Assembly: GCF_032854445.1 (NCBI RefSeq)
Contig: NW_027018260.1
Location: forward strand, 1-50,224
DNA from: Liolophura sinensis
Taxonomy: Eukaryota > Mollusca > Polyplacophora > Chitonida > Chitonidae
Length of the DNA: 50,224 nt
Direction: 5' to 3'
Part shown: positions 31,684 through 44,602 of the stretch, piece by piece
Layout: every line of letters begins with the position of its first letter
How positions within the stretch are numbered: position 1 is the stretch's first letter
Made by a program: the position numbers and the translations under genes
The notes under the pieces: generated by a model
The model's input: the letters and a program-made list of their open reading frames with translations, nothing else
Database searches by the model: none
What the model was told of the DNA's origin: nothing

Positions 31684-34367
31684 AAAACATTTGACCTGGT
31701 TAAGATATTTTCAACGGTATGTGCACTACAGAGCTTTGAACTTGGTGCTTGAGGACGGACAAACAGACACATTTCCAAGATAGGGGTACCCCAAGTTAAA
31801 TTCCTCCTACTGAAAAGTTTTTGCATGTATCAAGCTGTAACTTTATGTGTGAGGTTTAGAGGTAGTAAGCATTATGTGGTGCAAAAATGATTGATTTTAA
31901 AAAAAGTTGGCTGGTGTGATCTGTCCACTTGTGCCAAAACATGTAATATGTCACTGTGTGCTCAGATTTGGCAACAGCCTGATAATATTTGGTGGGTACA
32001 TCTGCGATGTGGTTTGCATTGACATGGAACTTGATTGAGCAGTTTTAAAGCTTTTTAATTCTATATTTTCCCCACATATCCATTTTGTCTAAAAATGGGC
32101 TAAAGCGCTCTGTGGTCAAGGGTAGTACAGGAGTATAAACAGACTGGAACAAACACAGACAATGTTTCATTGTTCCTGGTTTTTAAAATGTCTCTTTTGG
32201 GGCTGACATTTGATAAATAATGCAAAATTTGAGTGCTGCGAGTGAAATTGGAGTATGTGGCTGATAGATAGGGTGGTGTGATTAAGGATGGTCAATAAGG
32301 CCTTGCATCACATATAAGGGCCCAGCCTCACACAGCTGGATAAAAACACATCAGCAGATTAATTTACTTGGCTAGAGTAGTAGAGAGGGCCAGTGTGCAT
32401 TTAATTTACAAACCAAGTCAGGTTCCTCCCATGTGTGCCACCACACACTAGGTAAATGTGCTTCAAATCATCCTGCAGGTCACAAAACATGAAAAACAGG
32501 CATCTCTGCTGGAACACTGTCTGCTGTTTTGGGCATAGACTTGAAGTGGACAAGGTAAATTTTCCTCTTTAAACTTAAAAATAAACCACTGTAGGCATGT
32601 AGTTTTCATTGCATGTGTATATTCATTCCTCTGACAAGTTACATGTGCACTCACACAGTATGTGTGGCGTTGGAACAAAAATGATCAATTTCAAGTTTCT
32701 AGCATACATGTGAGTGTGATCTGTTGGAATATTGCCCTTGTGAAAATGAGTCTCTGCCCCACCAGGTGTCTGTTTTTCCACCAGAACATAGTACGCTGTT
32801 CCTGCAACATCTCAAGGAGTTTTTGTTTTGGTATGTGGCCCAGTGTGGCATCCACCTCCCTGGGCAACTGGGATTTTTTTTATGTTTCCAATGTCCTCAC
32901 ACACAAGTTAGAAATTAGACAGCTACATATGTCTTTCACATCCTAGTTTAATACCTATTGAGCTTTTGTCTTGGTTTCCCTCTTTAGATCTTGTCTCCCA
33001 AACATGGCGTCAGTGAACTTTGCCTGGTTTATGCATACATTGAACTGGGATCTACCTAGGTGAGTGGGGTCTGCTAGCCGTTCAGCTTCCTCAAAGACCT
33101 GACCATTCGGATGCAGTATTCGACTCCTTTGGCCGACCTAGAATCCCCGTCATTGGTCCGGTACTACACCATGACACATACCCCTCCGGCCCCCCCACCC
33201 CCCCAACCGGGGAAACGTCACAGGTTTCTCATATATGTACGGACAGTTTGAATGTCCATTCCTCATGCCCACCCAGCAACACCCAGTGTGGAACCTGATT
33301 ACGGATGTAATTTCTCACTGATTATTTGAGGATTTCTGTGTTGTTACAGGTTAAAAAGTATAGCTTTTCCCCTCTTCTTGGGTCCCTTCAACATGTCTTG
33401 GGAGGGTTGCCTTGCTGACTGTCTGAATGACCAATGTGCATGTACTGTGTGGCTTTATTTTTGTAAGTGGCAAATTCATATTTCTCCCCTCTACTTATCT
33501 CTTGTAGATGCCAGTGTCACACTTTGGTATTTGTTATGTGGAAAGTACTAATTTAGTCTGAGGCAACAACACAGGTGGTGGGATTCTTTTGCACTGTGAG
33601 TTGAGGTAAGCCAGCCAACCAATGGCAGCCATGGGGGAGACGGGAAAGGGGGGTAGTGTGTGTGTGTAAGGGGGGGGGGGAGTGGGTGATCTTTTAAAGG
33701 GTTTTATCATGTGAATCACTATGTAAAAGGGATACTAGTCTTTTCTTTAGCCCTATCCATGGAAACTCTGCCTATGAGCATTTCTATATCAATTTGGATG
33801 CATACGTTTACTTTGATGGTGATCAAAATGTACTTTTCTGGAATTTTGAAACTCCGCTTTGCTACCCACCTGTATCCCTTTAAGTCAAATTTTGCACAAA
33901 GTTGCTAAAAGGTATGTCCTATATTTGCTTAGTGAATTGTCAGATAAATTACCTGTCTTTTGATGTATATTTTGACACTTTTGGCTTTTAAGTATTTTCT
34001 TAACACTGCTGTAAACAAGAAAATCTACTTGAAAATCCATAATTTTCTAAATGTTTGTCAATGGAAAATGTAAAATACTTTGTCATTGGAATTTTTTCAT
34101 TTTTCTTGCAGATATACATACCAGCTTTCCAAAACATTTGACCTGGTTAAGATATTTTCAACGGTATGTGCACTACAGAGCTTTGAACTTGGTGCTTGAG
34201 GACGGACAAACAGACACATTTCCAAGATAGGGGTACCCCAAGTTAAATTCCTCCTACTGAAAAGTTTTTGCATGTATCAAGCTGTAACTTTATGTGTGAG
34301 GTTTAGAGGTAGTAAGCATTATGTGGTGCAAAAATGATTGATTTTAAAAAAAGTTGGCTGGTGTGAT
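31462..34367 (+). repeat. Unit 13 (chimeric: truncated element plus duplicated unit end)
   Basis: The unit starts with the first 222 bp of the element (31462-31683). It then jumps to a second copy of the unit's 3' end (31684-31920, from 'aaaacatttgacc' to 'ggtgtgat') before a normal short body begins at 31921. The element's right half, with its CRE/X-box module and right inverted repeat, is missing. From 31684 on, landmarks match those exactly 12,682 bp downstream. Shares CAA for CGA in exon 2 with unit 18. TATA 32313; candidate ATG 33004. Confidence 0.93.
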
Positions 34368-36807
34368 CTGTCCACTTGTGCCAAAACATGTAATATGTCA
34401 CTGTGTGCTCAGATTTGGCAACAGCCTGATAATATTTGGTGGGTACATCTGCGATGTGGTTTGCATTGACATGGAACTTGATTGAGCAGTTTTAAAGCTT
34501 TTTAATTCTATATTTTCCCCACATATCCATTTTGTCTAAAAATGGGCTAAAGCGCTCTGTGGTCAAGGGTAGTACAGGAGTATAAACAGACTGGAACAAA
34601 CACAGACAATGTTTCATTGTTCCTGGTTTTTAAAATGTCTCTTTTGGGGCTGACATTTGATAAATAATGCAAAATTTGAGTGCTGCGCGTGAAATTGGAG
34701 TATGTGGCTGATAGATAGGGTGGTGTGATTAAGGATGGTCAATAAGGCCTTGCATCACATATAAGGGCCCAGCCTCACACAGCTGGATAAAAACACATCA
34801 GCAGATTAATTTACTTGGCTAGAGTAGTAGAGAGGGCCAGTGTGCATTTAATTTACAAACCAAGTCAGGTTCCTCCCATGTGTGCCACCACACACTAGGT
34901 AAATGTGCTTCAAATCATCCTGCAGGTCACAAAACATGAAAAACAGGCATCTCTGCTGGAACACTGTCTGCTGTTTTGGGCATAGACTTGAAGTGGACAA
35001 GGTAAATTTTCCTCTTTAAACTTAAAAATAAACCACTGTAGGCATGTAGTTTTCATTGCATGTGTATATTCATTCCTCTGACAAGTTACATGTGCACTCA
35101 CACAGTATGTGTGGCGTTGGAACAAAAATGATCAATTTCAAGTTTCTAGCATACATGTGAGTGTGATCTGTTGGAATATTGCCCTTGTGAAAATGAGTCT
35201 CTGCCCCACCAGGTGTCTGTTTTTCCACCAGAACATAGTACGCTGTTCCTGCGACATCTCAAAGGAGTTTTTGTTTTAGTATGTGGCCCAGTGTGGCATC
35301 CACCTCCCTGGGCAACTGGGATTTTTTTTATGTTTCCAATGTCCTCACACACAAGTTAGAAATTAGACAGCTACATATGTCTTTCACATCCTAGTTTAAT
35401 ACCTATTGAGCTTTTGTCTTGGTTTCCCTCTTTAGATCTTGTCTCCCAAACATGGCGTCAGTGAACTTTGCCTGGTTTATGCATATATTGAACTGGGATC
35501 TACCTAGGTGAGTGGGGTCTGCTAGCCGTTCAGCTTCCTCAAAGGCCTGACCATTCGGATGCAGTCTTCCACTCCCTTGGCCGACCTAGAATCCCCGTCA
35601 TTGGTCCGGTACTACACCATGACACATACCCCTCCGGCCCCCCCACCCCCCCAACCGGGGAAACGTCACAGGTTTCTCATATATGTACGGACAGTTTGAA
35701 TGTCCATTCCTCATGCCCACCCAGCAACACCCAGTGTGGAACCTGATTACGGATGTAATTTCTCACTGATTATTTGAGGATTTCTGTGTTGTTACAGGTT
35801 AAAAAGTATAGCTTTTCCCCTCTTCTTGGGTCCCTTCAACATGTCTTGGGAGGGTTGCCTTGCTGACTGTCTGAATGACCAATGTGCATGTACTGTGTGG
35901 CTTTATTTTTGTAAGTGGCAAATTCATATTTCTCCCCTCTACTTATCTCTTGTAGATGCCAGTGTCACACTTTGGTGTTTGTTATGTGGAAAGTACTAAT
36001 TTAGTCTGAGGCAACAACACAGGTGGTGGGATTCTTTTGCACTGTGAGTTGAGGTAAGCCAGCCAACCAATGGCAGCCATGGGGGAGACGGGAAAGGGGG
36101 GTAGTGTGTGTGGGGGGGGGGGGGGAGTGGGTGATCTTTTAAAGGGTTTTATCATGTGAATCACTATGTAAAAGGGATACTAGTCTTTTCTTTAGCCCTA
36201 TCCATGGAAACTGTGCCTATGAGCATTTCTATATCAATTTGGATGCATACGTTTACTTTGATGGTGATCAAAATGTACTTTTCTGGAATTTTGAAACTCC
36301 GCTTTGCTACCCACCTGTATCACTTTAAGTCAAATTTTGCACAAAGTTGCTAAAAGGTATGTCCTATATTTGCTAAGTGAATTGTCAGATAAATTACCTG
36401 TCTTTTGATATGTATTTTGACACTTTTGGCTTTTAAGTATTTTCTTAACACTGCTGTAAACAAGAAAATCTACTTGAAAATCCATAATTTTCTAAATGTT
36501 TGTCAATGGAAAATGTAAAATACTTTGTCATTGGAATTTTTTCATTTTTCTTGCAGATATACATACCAGCTTTCCAAAACATTTGACCTGGTTAAGATAT
36601 TTTCAACGGTATGTGCACTACAGAGCTTTGAACTTGGTGCTTGAGGACGGACAAACAGACACATTTCCAAGATAGGGGTACCCCAAGTTAAATTCCTGAA
36701 AAGTTTTTTGCATGTATCAAGGCTGTAACTTTATGTGTGAGGTTTAGAGGTAGTAAGCATTATGTGGTGCAAAAATGATTGATTTAAAAAAAGTTGGCTG
36801 GTGTGAT
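34368..36807 (+). repeat. Unit 14 (short form)
   Basis: A 2,440-bp short unit whose landmarks match unit 19 at an offset of exactly 12,682 bp. Single-base indels not seen in other units begin near 36,697 in its last 110 bp. TATA 34760; candidate ATG 35452. Confidence 0.94.
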
Positions 36808-37264
36808 AGGACACAGACCCCATTACAACTTGCGTTTTTCAGTAGGGACGATTGTAGTTCTGTGTATTTTAGGGTGTAAAGTCTTTTTTTTTGCTGCCAG
36901 CCTGCCGTTTTTAGTGTACAAGTGCATGCTTGGTATGAAAATGATGGAAATTTGTCTAAGCTTTGGGCAGGTATGAGTTTTAATGGTGAAAGTTTGAAAT
37001 TCTGGGCGAGAGGACACAAGGAGACAGGTGGTGACGAGGCTGCGAGTGACGTCCCCTTGGCGTTGCTAGGCACACCTCCCAGCTGCCGGCATGTAAAGGT
37101 CCAGATTTTTCCAGTCAACCTATGTCAAGATTTTTACAGCTTCTTTCTCTCAGGCTGGGCCAGGTATGCACCAAAGCTTATTGGCCCTCGGAATGTTTGG
37201 GACTGGCTACAGCGCTAAACGTTAACATTGTCGCTTATGGAAAACTAATGGGGGTCTGTGGCCT
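36808..37264. mobile_element. 455-bp TIR element in unit 15
   Basis: Full-length copy (457 bp) with several private indels, including a missing c in the left inverted repeat, an extra t in the T run near 36886 and an extra c near 37188. CRE-like site from 37048; X-box-like site 37062-37073. Confidence 0.75.
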
Positions 37265-39714
37265 GATCTGTCCACTTGTGCCAAAACATGTAATATGTCA
37301 CTGTGTGCTCAGATTTGGCAACAGCCTGATAATATTTGGTGGGGTACATCTGCGATGTGGTTTGCATTGACATGGAACTTGATTGAGCAGTTTTAAAGCT
37401 TTTTAATTCTATATTTTCCCCACATATCCATTTTGTCTAAAAATCGGCTAAAGCGCTCTGTGGTCAAGGGTAGTACAGGAGTATAAACAGACTGGAACAA
37501 ACACAGACAATGTTTCATTGTTCCTGGTTTTTAAAATGTCTCTTTTGGGGCTGACATTTGATAAATAATGCAAAATTTGAGTGCTGCGAGTGAAATTGGA
37601 GTATGTGGCTGATAGATAGGGTGGTGTGATTAAGGATGGTCAATAAGGCCTTGCATCACATATAAGGGCCCCCAGCCTCACACAGGTGGATAAAAACACA
37701 TCAGCAGATTAATTTACTTGGCTAGAGTAGTAGAGAGGGCCAGTGTGCATTTAATTTACAAACCAAGTCAGGTTCCTCCCATGTGTGCCACCACACACTA
37801 GGTAAATGTGCTTCAAATCATCCTGCAGGTCACAAAACATGAAAAACAGGCATCTCTGCTGGAACACTGTCTGCTGTTTTGGGCATAGACTTGAAGTGGA
37901 CAAGGTAAATTTTCCTCTTTAAACTTAAAAATAAACCACTGTAGGCATGTAGTTTTCATTGCATGTGTATATTCATTCCTCTGACAAGTTACATGTGCAC
38001 TCACACAGTATGTGTGGCGTTGGAACAAAAATGATCAATTTCAAGTTTCTAGCATACATGTGAGTGTGATCTGTTGGAATATTGCCCTTGTGAAAATGAG
38101 TCTCTGCCCCACCAGGTGTCTGTTTTTCCACCAGAACATAGTACGCTGTTCCTGCGACATCTCAAGGAGTTTTTGTTTTAGTATGTGGCCCAGTGTGGCA
38201 TCCACCTCCCTGGGCAACTGGGATTTTTTTTATGTTTCCAATGTCCTCACACACAAGTTAGAAATTAGACAGCTACATATGTCTTTCACATCCTAGTTTA
38301 ATACCTATTGAGCTTTTGTCTTGGTTTCCCTCTTTAGATCTTGTCTCCCAAACATGGCGTCAGTGAACTTTGCCTGGTTTATGCATACATTGAACTGGGA
38401 TCTACCTAGGTGAGTGGGGTCTGCTAGCCGTTCAGCTTCCTCAAAGGCCTGACCATTCGGATGCAGTATTCGACTCCTTTGGCCGACCTAGAATCCCCGT
38501 CATTGGTCCGGTACTACACCATGACACATACCCCTCCGGCCCCCCCACCCCCCCAACCGGGGAAACGTCACAGGTTTCTCATATATGTACGGACAGTTTG
38601 AATGTCCATTCCTCATGCCCACCCAGCAACACCCAGTGTGGAACCTGATTACGGATGTAATTTCTCACTGATTATTTGAGGATTTCTGTGTTGTTACAGG
38701 TTAAAAAGTATAGCTTTTCCCCTCTTCTTGGGTCCCTTCAACATGTCTTGGGAGGGTTGCCTTGCTGACTGTCTGAATGACCAATGTGCATGTACTGTGT
38801 GGCTTTATTTTTGTAAGTGGCAAATTCATATTTCTCCCCTCTACTTATCTCTTGTAGATGCCAGTGTCACACTTTGGTATTTGTTATGTGGAAAGTACTA
38901 ATTTAGTCTGAGGCAACAACACAGGTGGTGGGATTCTTTTGCACTGTGAGTTGAGGTAAGCCAGCCAACCAATGGCAGCCATGGGGGAGACGGGAAAGGG
39001 GGGTAGTGTGTGTGTGTAAGGGGGGGGGAGTGGGTGATCTTTTAAAGGGTTTTATCATGTGAATCACTATGTAAAAGGGATACTAGTCTTTTCTTTTAGC
39101 CCTATCCATGGAAACTGTGCCTATGAGCATTTCTATATCAATTTGGATGCATACGTTTACTTTGATGGTGATCAAAATGTACTTTCTGGAATTTTGAAAC
39201 TCCGCTTTGCTACCCACCTGTATCCCTTTAAGTCAAATTTTGCACAAAGTTGCTAAAAGGTATGTCCTATATTTGCTAAGTGAATTGTCAGATAAATTAC
39301 CTGTCTTTTGATGTATGTTTTGACACTTTTGGCTTTTAAGTATTTTCTTAACACTGCTGTAAACAAGAAAATCTACTTGAAAATCCATAATTTTCTAATG
39401 TTTGTCAATGGAAAATGTAAAATACTTTGTCATTGGAATTTTTTCATTTTTCTTGCAGATATACATACCAGCTTTCCAAAACATTTGACCTGGTTAAGAT
39501 ATTTTCAACGGTATGTGCACTACAGAGCTTTGAACTTGGTGCTTGAGGACGGACAAACAGACACATTTCCAAGATAGGGGTACCCCAAGTTAAATTCCTC
39601 CTACTGAAAAGTTTTTGCATGTATCAAGCTGTAACTTTATGTGTGAGGTTTAGAGGTAGTAAGCATTATGTGGTGCAAAAATGATTGATTTTAAAAAAAG
39701 TTGGCTGGTGTGAT
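36808..39714 (+). repeat. Unit 15 (long form with private indels)
   Basis: A 2,907-bp long unit with the element at 36808-37264. It carries about ten one- to two-base indels absent from every other unit, mostly in homopolymers: an extra c near 37188, a missing gg near 37206, an extra g near 37342, an extra cc near 37668, a missing t near 39184. These shift the frame of nearly every ORF here. TATA 37661; candidate ATG 38354. Confidence 0.93.
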
Positions 39715-42161
39715 CTGTCCACTTGTGCCAAAACATGTAATATGTCACTGTGTGCTCAGATTTGGCAACAGCCTGATAATATTTGGTGGGTACATCTGCG
39801 ATGTGGTTTGCATTGACATGGAACTTGATTGAGCAGTTTTAAAGCTTTTTAATTCTATATTTTCCCCACATATCCATTTTGTCTAAAAATGGGCTAAAGC
39901 GCTCTGTGGTCAAGGGTAGTACAGGAGTATAAACAGACTGGAACAAACACAGACAATGTTTCATTGTTCCTGGTTTTTAAAATGTCTCTTTTGGGGCTTG
40001 ACATTTGATAAATAATGCAAATTTGAGTGCTGCGCGTGAATTGGAGTATGTGGCTGATAGATAGGGTGGTGTGATTAAGGATGGTCAATAAGGCCTTGCA
40101 TCACATATAAGGGGCCCAGCCTCACACAGCTGGATAAAAACACATCAGCAGATTAATTTACTTGGCTAGAGTAGTAGAGAGGGCCAGTGTGCATTTAATT
40201 TACAAACCGAGTCAGGTTCCTCCCATGTGTGCCACCACACACTAGGTAAATGTGCTTCAAATCATCCTGCAGGTCACAAAACATGAAAAACAGGCATCTC
40301 TGCTGGAACACTGTCTGCTGTTTTGGGCATAGACTTGAAGTGGGACAAGGTAAATTTTCCTCTTTAAACTTAAAATAAACCACTGTAGGCATGTAGTTTT
40401 CATTGCATGTGTATATTCATTCCTCTGACAAGTTACATGTGCACTCACACAGTATGTGTGGCGTTGGAAAAAGAATGATCAATTTCAAGTTTCTAGCATA
40501 CATGTGAGTGTGATCTGTTGGAATATTGGCCCTTGTGAAAATGAGTCTCTGCCCCACCAGGTGTCTGTTTTTCCACCAGAACATAGTACGCTGTTCCTGC
40601 GACATCTCAAAGGAGTTTTTGTTTTAGTATCTGGCCCAGTGTGGCATCCACCTCCCTGGGCAGCTGGGATTTTTTTTATGTTTCCAATGTCCTCACACAC
40701 AAGTTAGAAATTAGACAGCTACATATGTCTTTCACATCCTAGTTTAATACCTATTGAGCTTTTGTCTTGGTTTCCCTCTTTAGATCTTGTCTCCCAAACA
40801 TGGCGTCAGTGAACTTTGCCTGGTTTATGCATACATTGAACTGGGATCTACCTAGGTGAGTGGGGTCTGCTAGCCGTTCAGCTTCCTCAAAGGCCTGACC
40901 ATTCGGATGCAGTATTCGACTCCTTTGGCCGACCTAGAATCCCCGTCATTGGTCCGGTACTACACCATGACACATACCCCTCCGGCCCCCCCACCCCCCC
41001 AACCGGGGAAACGTCACAGGTTTCTCATATATGTACGGACAGTTTGAATGTCCATTCCTCATGCCCACCCAGCAACACCCAGTGTGGAACCTGATTACGG
41101 ATGTAATTTCTCACTGATTATTTGAGGATTTCTGTGTTGTTACAGGTTAAAAAGTATAGCTTTTCCCCTCTTCTTGGGTCCCTTCAACATGTCTTGGGAG
41201 GGTTGCCTTGCTGACTGTCTGAATGACCAATGTGCATGTACTGTGTGGCTTTATTTTTGTAAGTGGCAAATTCATATTTCTCCCCTCTACTTATCTCTTG
41301 TAGATGCCAGTGTCACACTTTGGTATTTGTTATGTGGAAAGTACTAATTTAGTCTGAGGCAACAACACAGGTGGTGGGATTCTTTTGCACTGTGAGTTGA
41401 GGTAAGCCAGCCAACCAATGGCAGCCATGGGGGAGACGGGAAAGGGGGGTAGTGTGTGTGTGTAAGGGGGGGGGAGTGGGTGATCTTTTAAAGGGTTTTA
41501 TCATGTGAATCACTATGTAAAAGGGATACTAGTCTTTTCTTTAGCCCTATCCATGGAAACTGTGCCTATGAGCATTTCTATATCAATTTGGATGCATACG
41601 TTTACTTTGATGGTGATCAAAATGTACTTTTCTGGAATTTTGAAACTCCGCTTTGCTACCCACCTGTATCCCTTTAAGTCAAATTTTGCACAAAGTTGCT
41701 AAAAGGTATGTCCTATATTTGCTAAGTGAATTGTCAGATAAATTACCTGTCTTTTGATGTATGTTTTGACACTTTTGGCTTTTAAGTATTTTCTTAACAC
41801 TGCTGTAAACAAGAAAATCTACTTGAAAATCCATAATTTTCTAAATGTTTGTCAATGGAAAATGTAAAATACTTTGTCATTGGAATTTTTTCATTTTTCT
41901 TGCAGATATACATACCAGCTTTCCAAAACATTTGACCTGGTTAAGATATTTTCAACGGTATGTGCACTACAGAGCTTTGAACTTGGTGCTTGAGGACGGA
42001 CAAACAGACACATTTCCAAGATAGGGGTACCCCAAGTTAAATTCCTCCTACTGAAAAGTTTTTGCATGTATCAAGCTGTAACTTTATGTGTGAGGTTTAG
42101 AGGTAGTAAGCATTATGTGGTGCAAAAATGATTGATTTTAAAAAAAGTTGGCTGGTGTGAT
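39715..42161 (+). repeat. Unit 16 (short form with private indels at its 5' end)
   Basis: A 2,447-bp short unit related to units 3 and 4. Between about 39,996 and 40,530 it has further private homopolymer indels ('ggggcttgac', 'gtgaattgg', 'aaggggccc', 'tgggacaagg', 'attggccc'). After that the sequence is clean. TATA 40106; candidate ATG 40800. Confidence 0.93.
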
Positions 42162-44602
42162 CTGTCCACTTGTGCCAAAACATGTAATATGTCACTGTGT
42201 GCTCAGATTTGGCAACAGCCTGATAATATTTGGTGGGTACATCTGCGATGTGGTTTGCATTGACATGGAACTTGATTGAGCAGTTTTAAAGCTTTTTAAT
42301 TCTATATTTTCCCCACATATCCATTTTGTCTAAAAATGGGCTAAAGCGCTCTGTGGTCAAGGGTAGTACAGGAGTATAAACAGACTGGAACAAACACAGA
42401 CAATGTTTCATTGTTCCTGGTTTTTAAAATGTCTCTTTTGGGGCTGACATTTGATAAATAATGCAAAATTTGAGTGCTGCGCGTGAAATTGGAGTATGTG
42501 GCTGATAGATAGGGTGGTGTGATTAAGGATGGTCAATAAGGCCTTGCATCACATATAAGGGCCCAGCCTCACACAGCTGGATAAAAACACATCAGCAGAT
42601 TAATTTACTTGGCTAGAGTAGTAGAGAGGGCCAGTGTGCATTTAATTTACAAACCGAGTCAGGTTCCTCCCATGTGTGCCACCACACACTAGGTAAATGT
42701 GCTTCAAATCATCCTGCAGGTCACAAAACATGAAAAACAGGCATCTCTGCTGGAACACTGTCTGCTGTTTTGGGCATAGACTTGAAGTGGACAAGGTAAA
42801 TTTTCCTCTTTAAACTTAAAAATAAACCACTGTAGGCATGTAGTTTTCATTGCATGTGTATATTCATTCCTCTGACAAGTTACATGTGCACTCACACAGT
42901 ATGTGTGGCGTTGGAACAAAAATGATCAATTTCAAGTTTCTAGCATACATGTGAGTGTGATCTGTTGGAATATTGCCCTTGTGAAAATGAGTCTCTGCCC
43001 CACCAGGTGTCTGTTTTTCCACCAGAACATAGTACGCTGTTCCTGCGACATCTCAAAGGAGTTTTTGTTTTAGTATCTGGCCCAGTGTGGCATCCACCTC
43101 CCTGGGCAGCTGGGATTTTTTTTATGTTTCCAATGTCCTCACACACAAGTTAGAAATTAGACAGCTACATATGTCTTTCACATCCTAGTTTAATACCTAT
43201 TGAGCTTTTGTCTTGGTTTCCCTCTTTAGATCTTGTCTCCCAAACATGGCGTCAGTGAACTTTGCCTGGTTTATGCATATATTGAACTGGGATCTACCTA
43301 GGTGAGTGGGGTCTGCTAGCCGTTCAGCTTCCTCAAAGGCCTGACCATTCGGATGCAGTCTTCCACTCCCTTGGCCGACCTAGAATCCCCGTCATTGGTC
43401 CGGTACTACACCATGACACATACCCCTCCGGCCCCCCCACCCCCCCAACCGGGGAAACGTCACAGGTTTCTCATATATGTACGGACAGTTTGAATGTCCA
43501 TTCCTCATGCCCACCCAGCAACACCCAGTGTGGAACCTGATTACGGATGTAATTTCTCACTGATTATTTGAGGATTTCTGTGTTGTTACAGGTTAAAAAG
43601 TATAGCTTTTCCCCTCTTCTTGGGTCCCTTCAACATGTCTTGGGAGGGTTGCCTTGCTGACTGTCTGAATGACCAATGTGCATGTACTGTGTGGCTTTAT
43701 TTTTGTAAGTGGCAAATTCATATTTCTCCCCTCTACTTATCTCTTGTAGATGCCAGTGTCACACTTTGGTGTTTGTTATGTGGAAAGTACTAATTTAGTC
43801 TGAGGCAACAACACAGGTGGTGGGATTCTTTTGCACTGTGAGTTGAGGTAAGCCAGCCAACCAATGGCAGCCATGGGGGAGACGGGAAAGGGGGGTAGTG
43901 TGTGTGTGGGGGGGGAGTGGGTGATCTTTTAAAGGGTTTTATCATGTGAATCACTATGTAAAAGGGATACTAGTCTTTTCTTTAGCCCTATCCATGGAAA
44001 CTCTGCCTATGAGCATTTCTATATCAATTTGGATGCATATGTTTACTTTGATGGTGATCAAAATGTACTTTTCTGGAATTTTGAAACTCCGCTTTGCTAC
44101 CCACCTGTATTACTTTAAGTCAAATTTTGCACAAAGTTGCTAAAAGGTATTTCCTATATTTGCTAAGTGAATTGTCAGATAAATTACCTGTCTTTTGATA
44201 TATATTTTGACACTTTTGGCTTTTAAGTATTTTCTTAACACTGCTGTAAACAAGAAAATCTACTTGAAAATCCATAATTTTCTAAATGTTTGTCAATGGA
44301 AAATGTAAAATACTTTGTCATTGGAATTTTTTCATTTTTCTTGCAGATATACATACCAGCTTTCCAAAACATTTGACCTGGTTAAGATATTTTCAACGGT
44401 ATGTGCACTACAGAGCTTTGAACTTGGTGCTTGAGGACGGACAAACAGACACATTTCCAAGATAGGGGTACCCCAAGTTAAATTCCTCCTACTGAAAAGT
44501 TTTTGCATGTATCAAGCTGTAACTTTATGTGTGAGGTTTAGAGGTAGTAAGCATTATGTGGTGCAAAAATGATTGATTTTAAAAAAAGTTGGCTGGTGTG
44601 AT
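42162..44602 (+). repeat. Unit 17 (short form)
   Basis: A 2,441-bp short unit whose landmarks match unit 5 at a 31,629-bp offset, including 'aaaggtatttcc' and 'gatatatatttt'. Markers: CAGCTG, AAAGG, GTATCT, CTG/ATG/TAC. TATA 42554; candidate ATG 43246. Confidence 0.95.

Noticed and set aside
36744-37218. Longer 124- and 98-codon ORFs unique to unit 15
   Set aside because: They arise only from private homopolymer indels that are probably sequence errors; no other unit has them.
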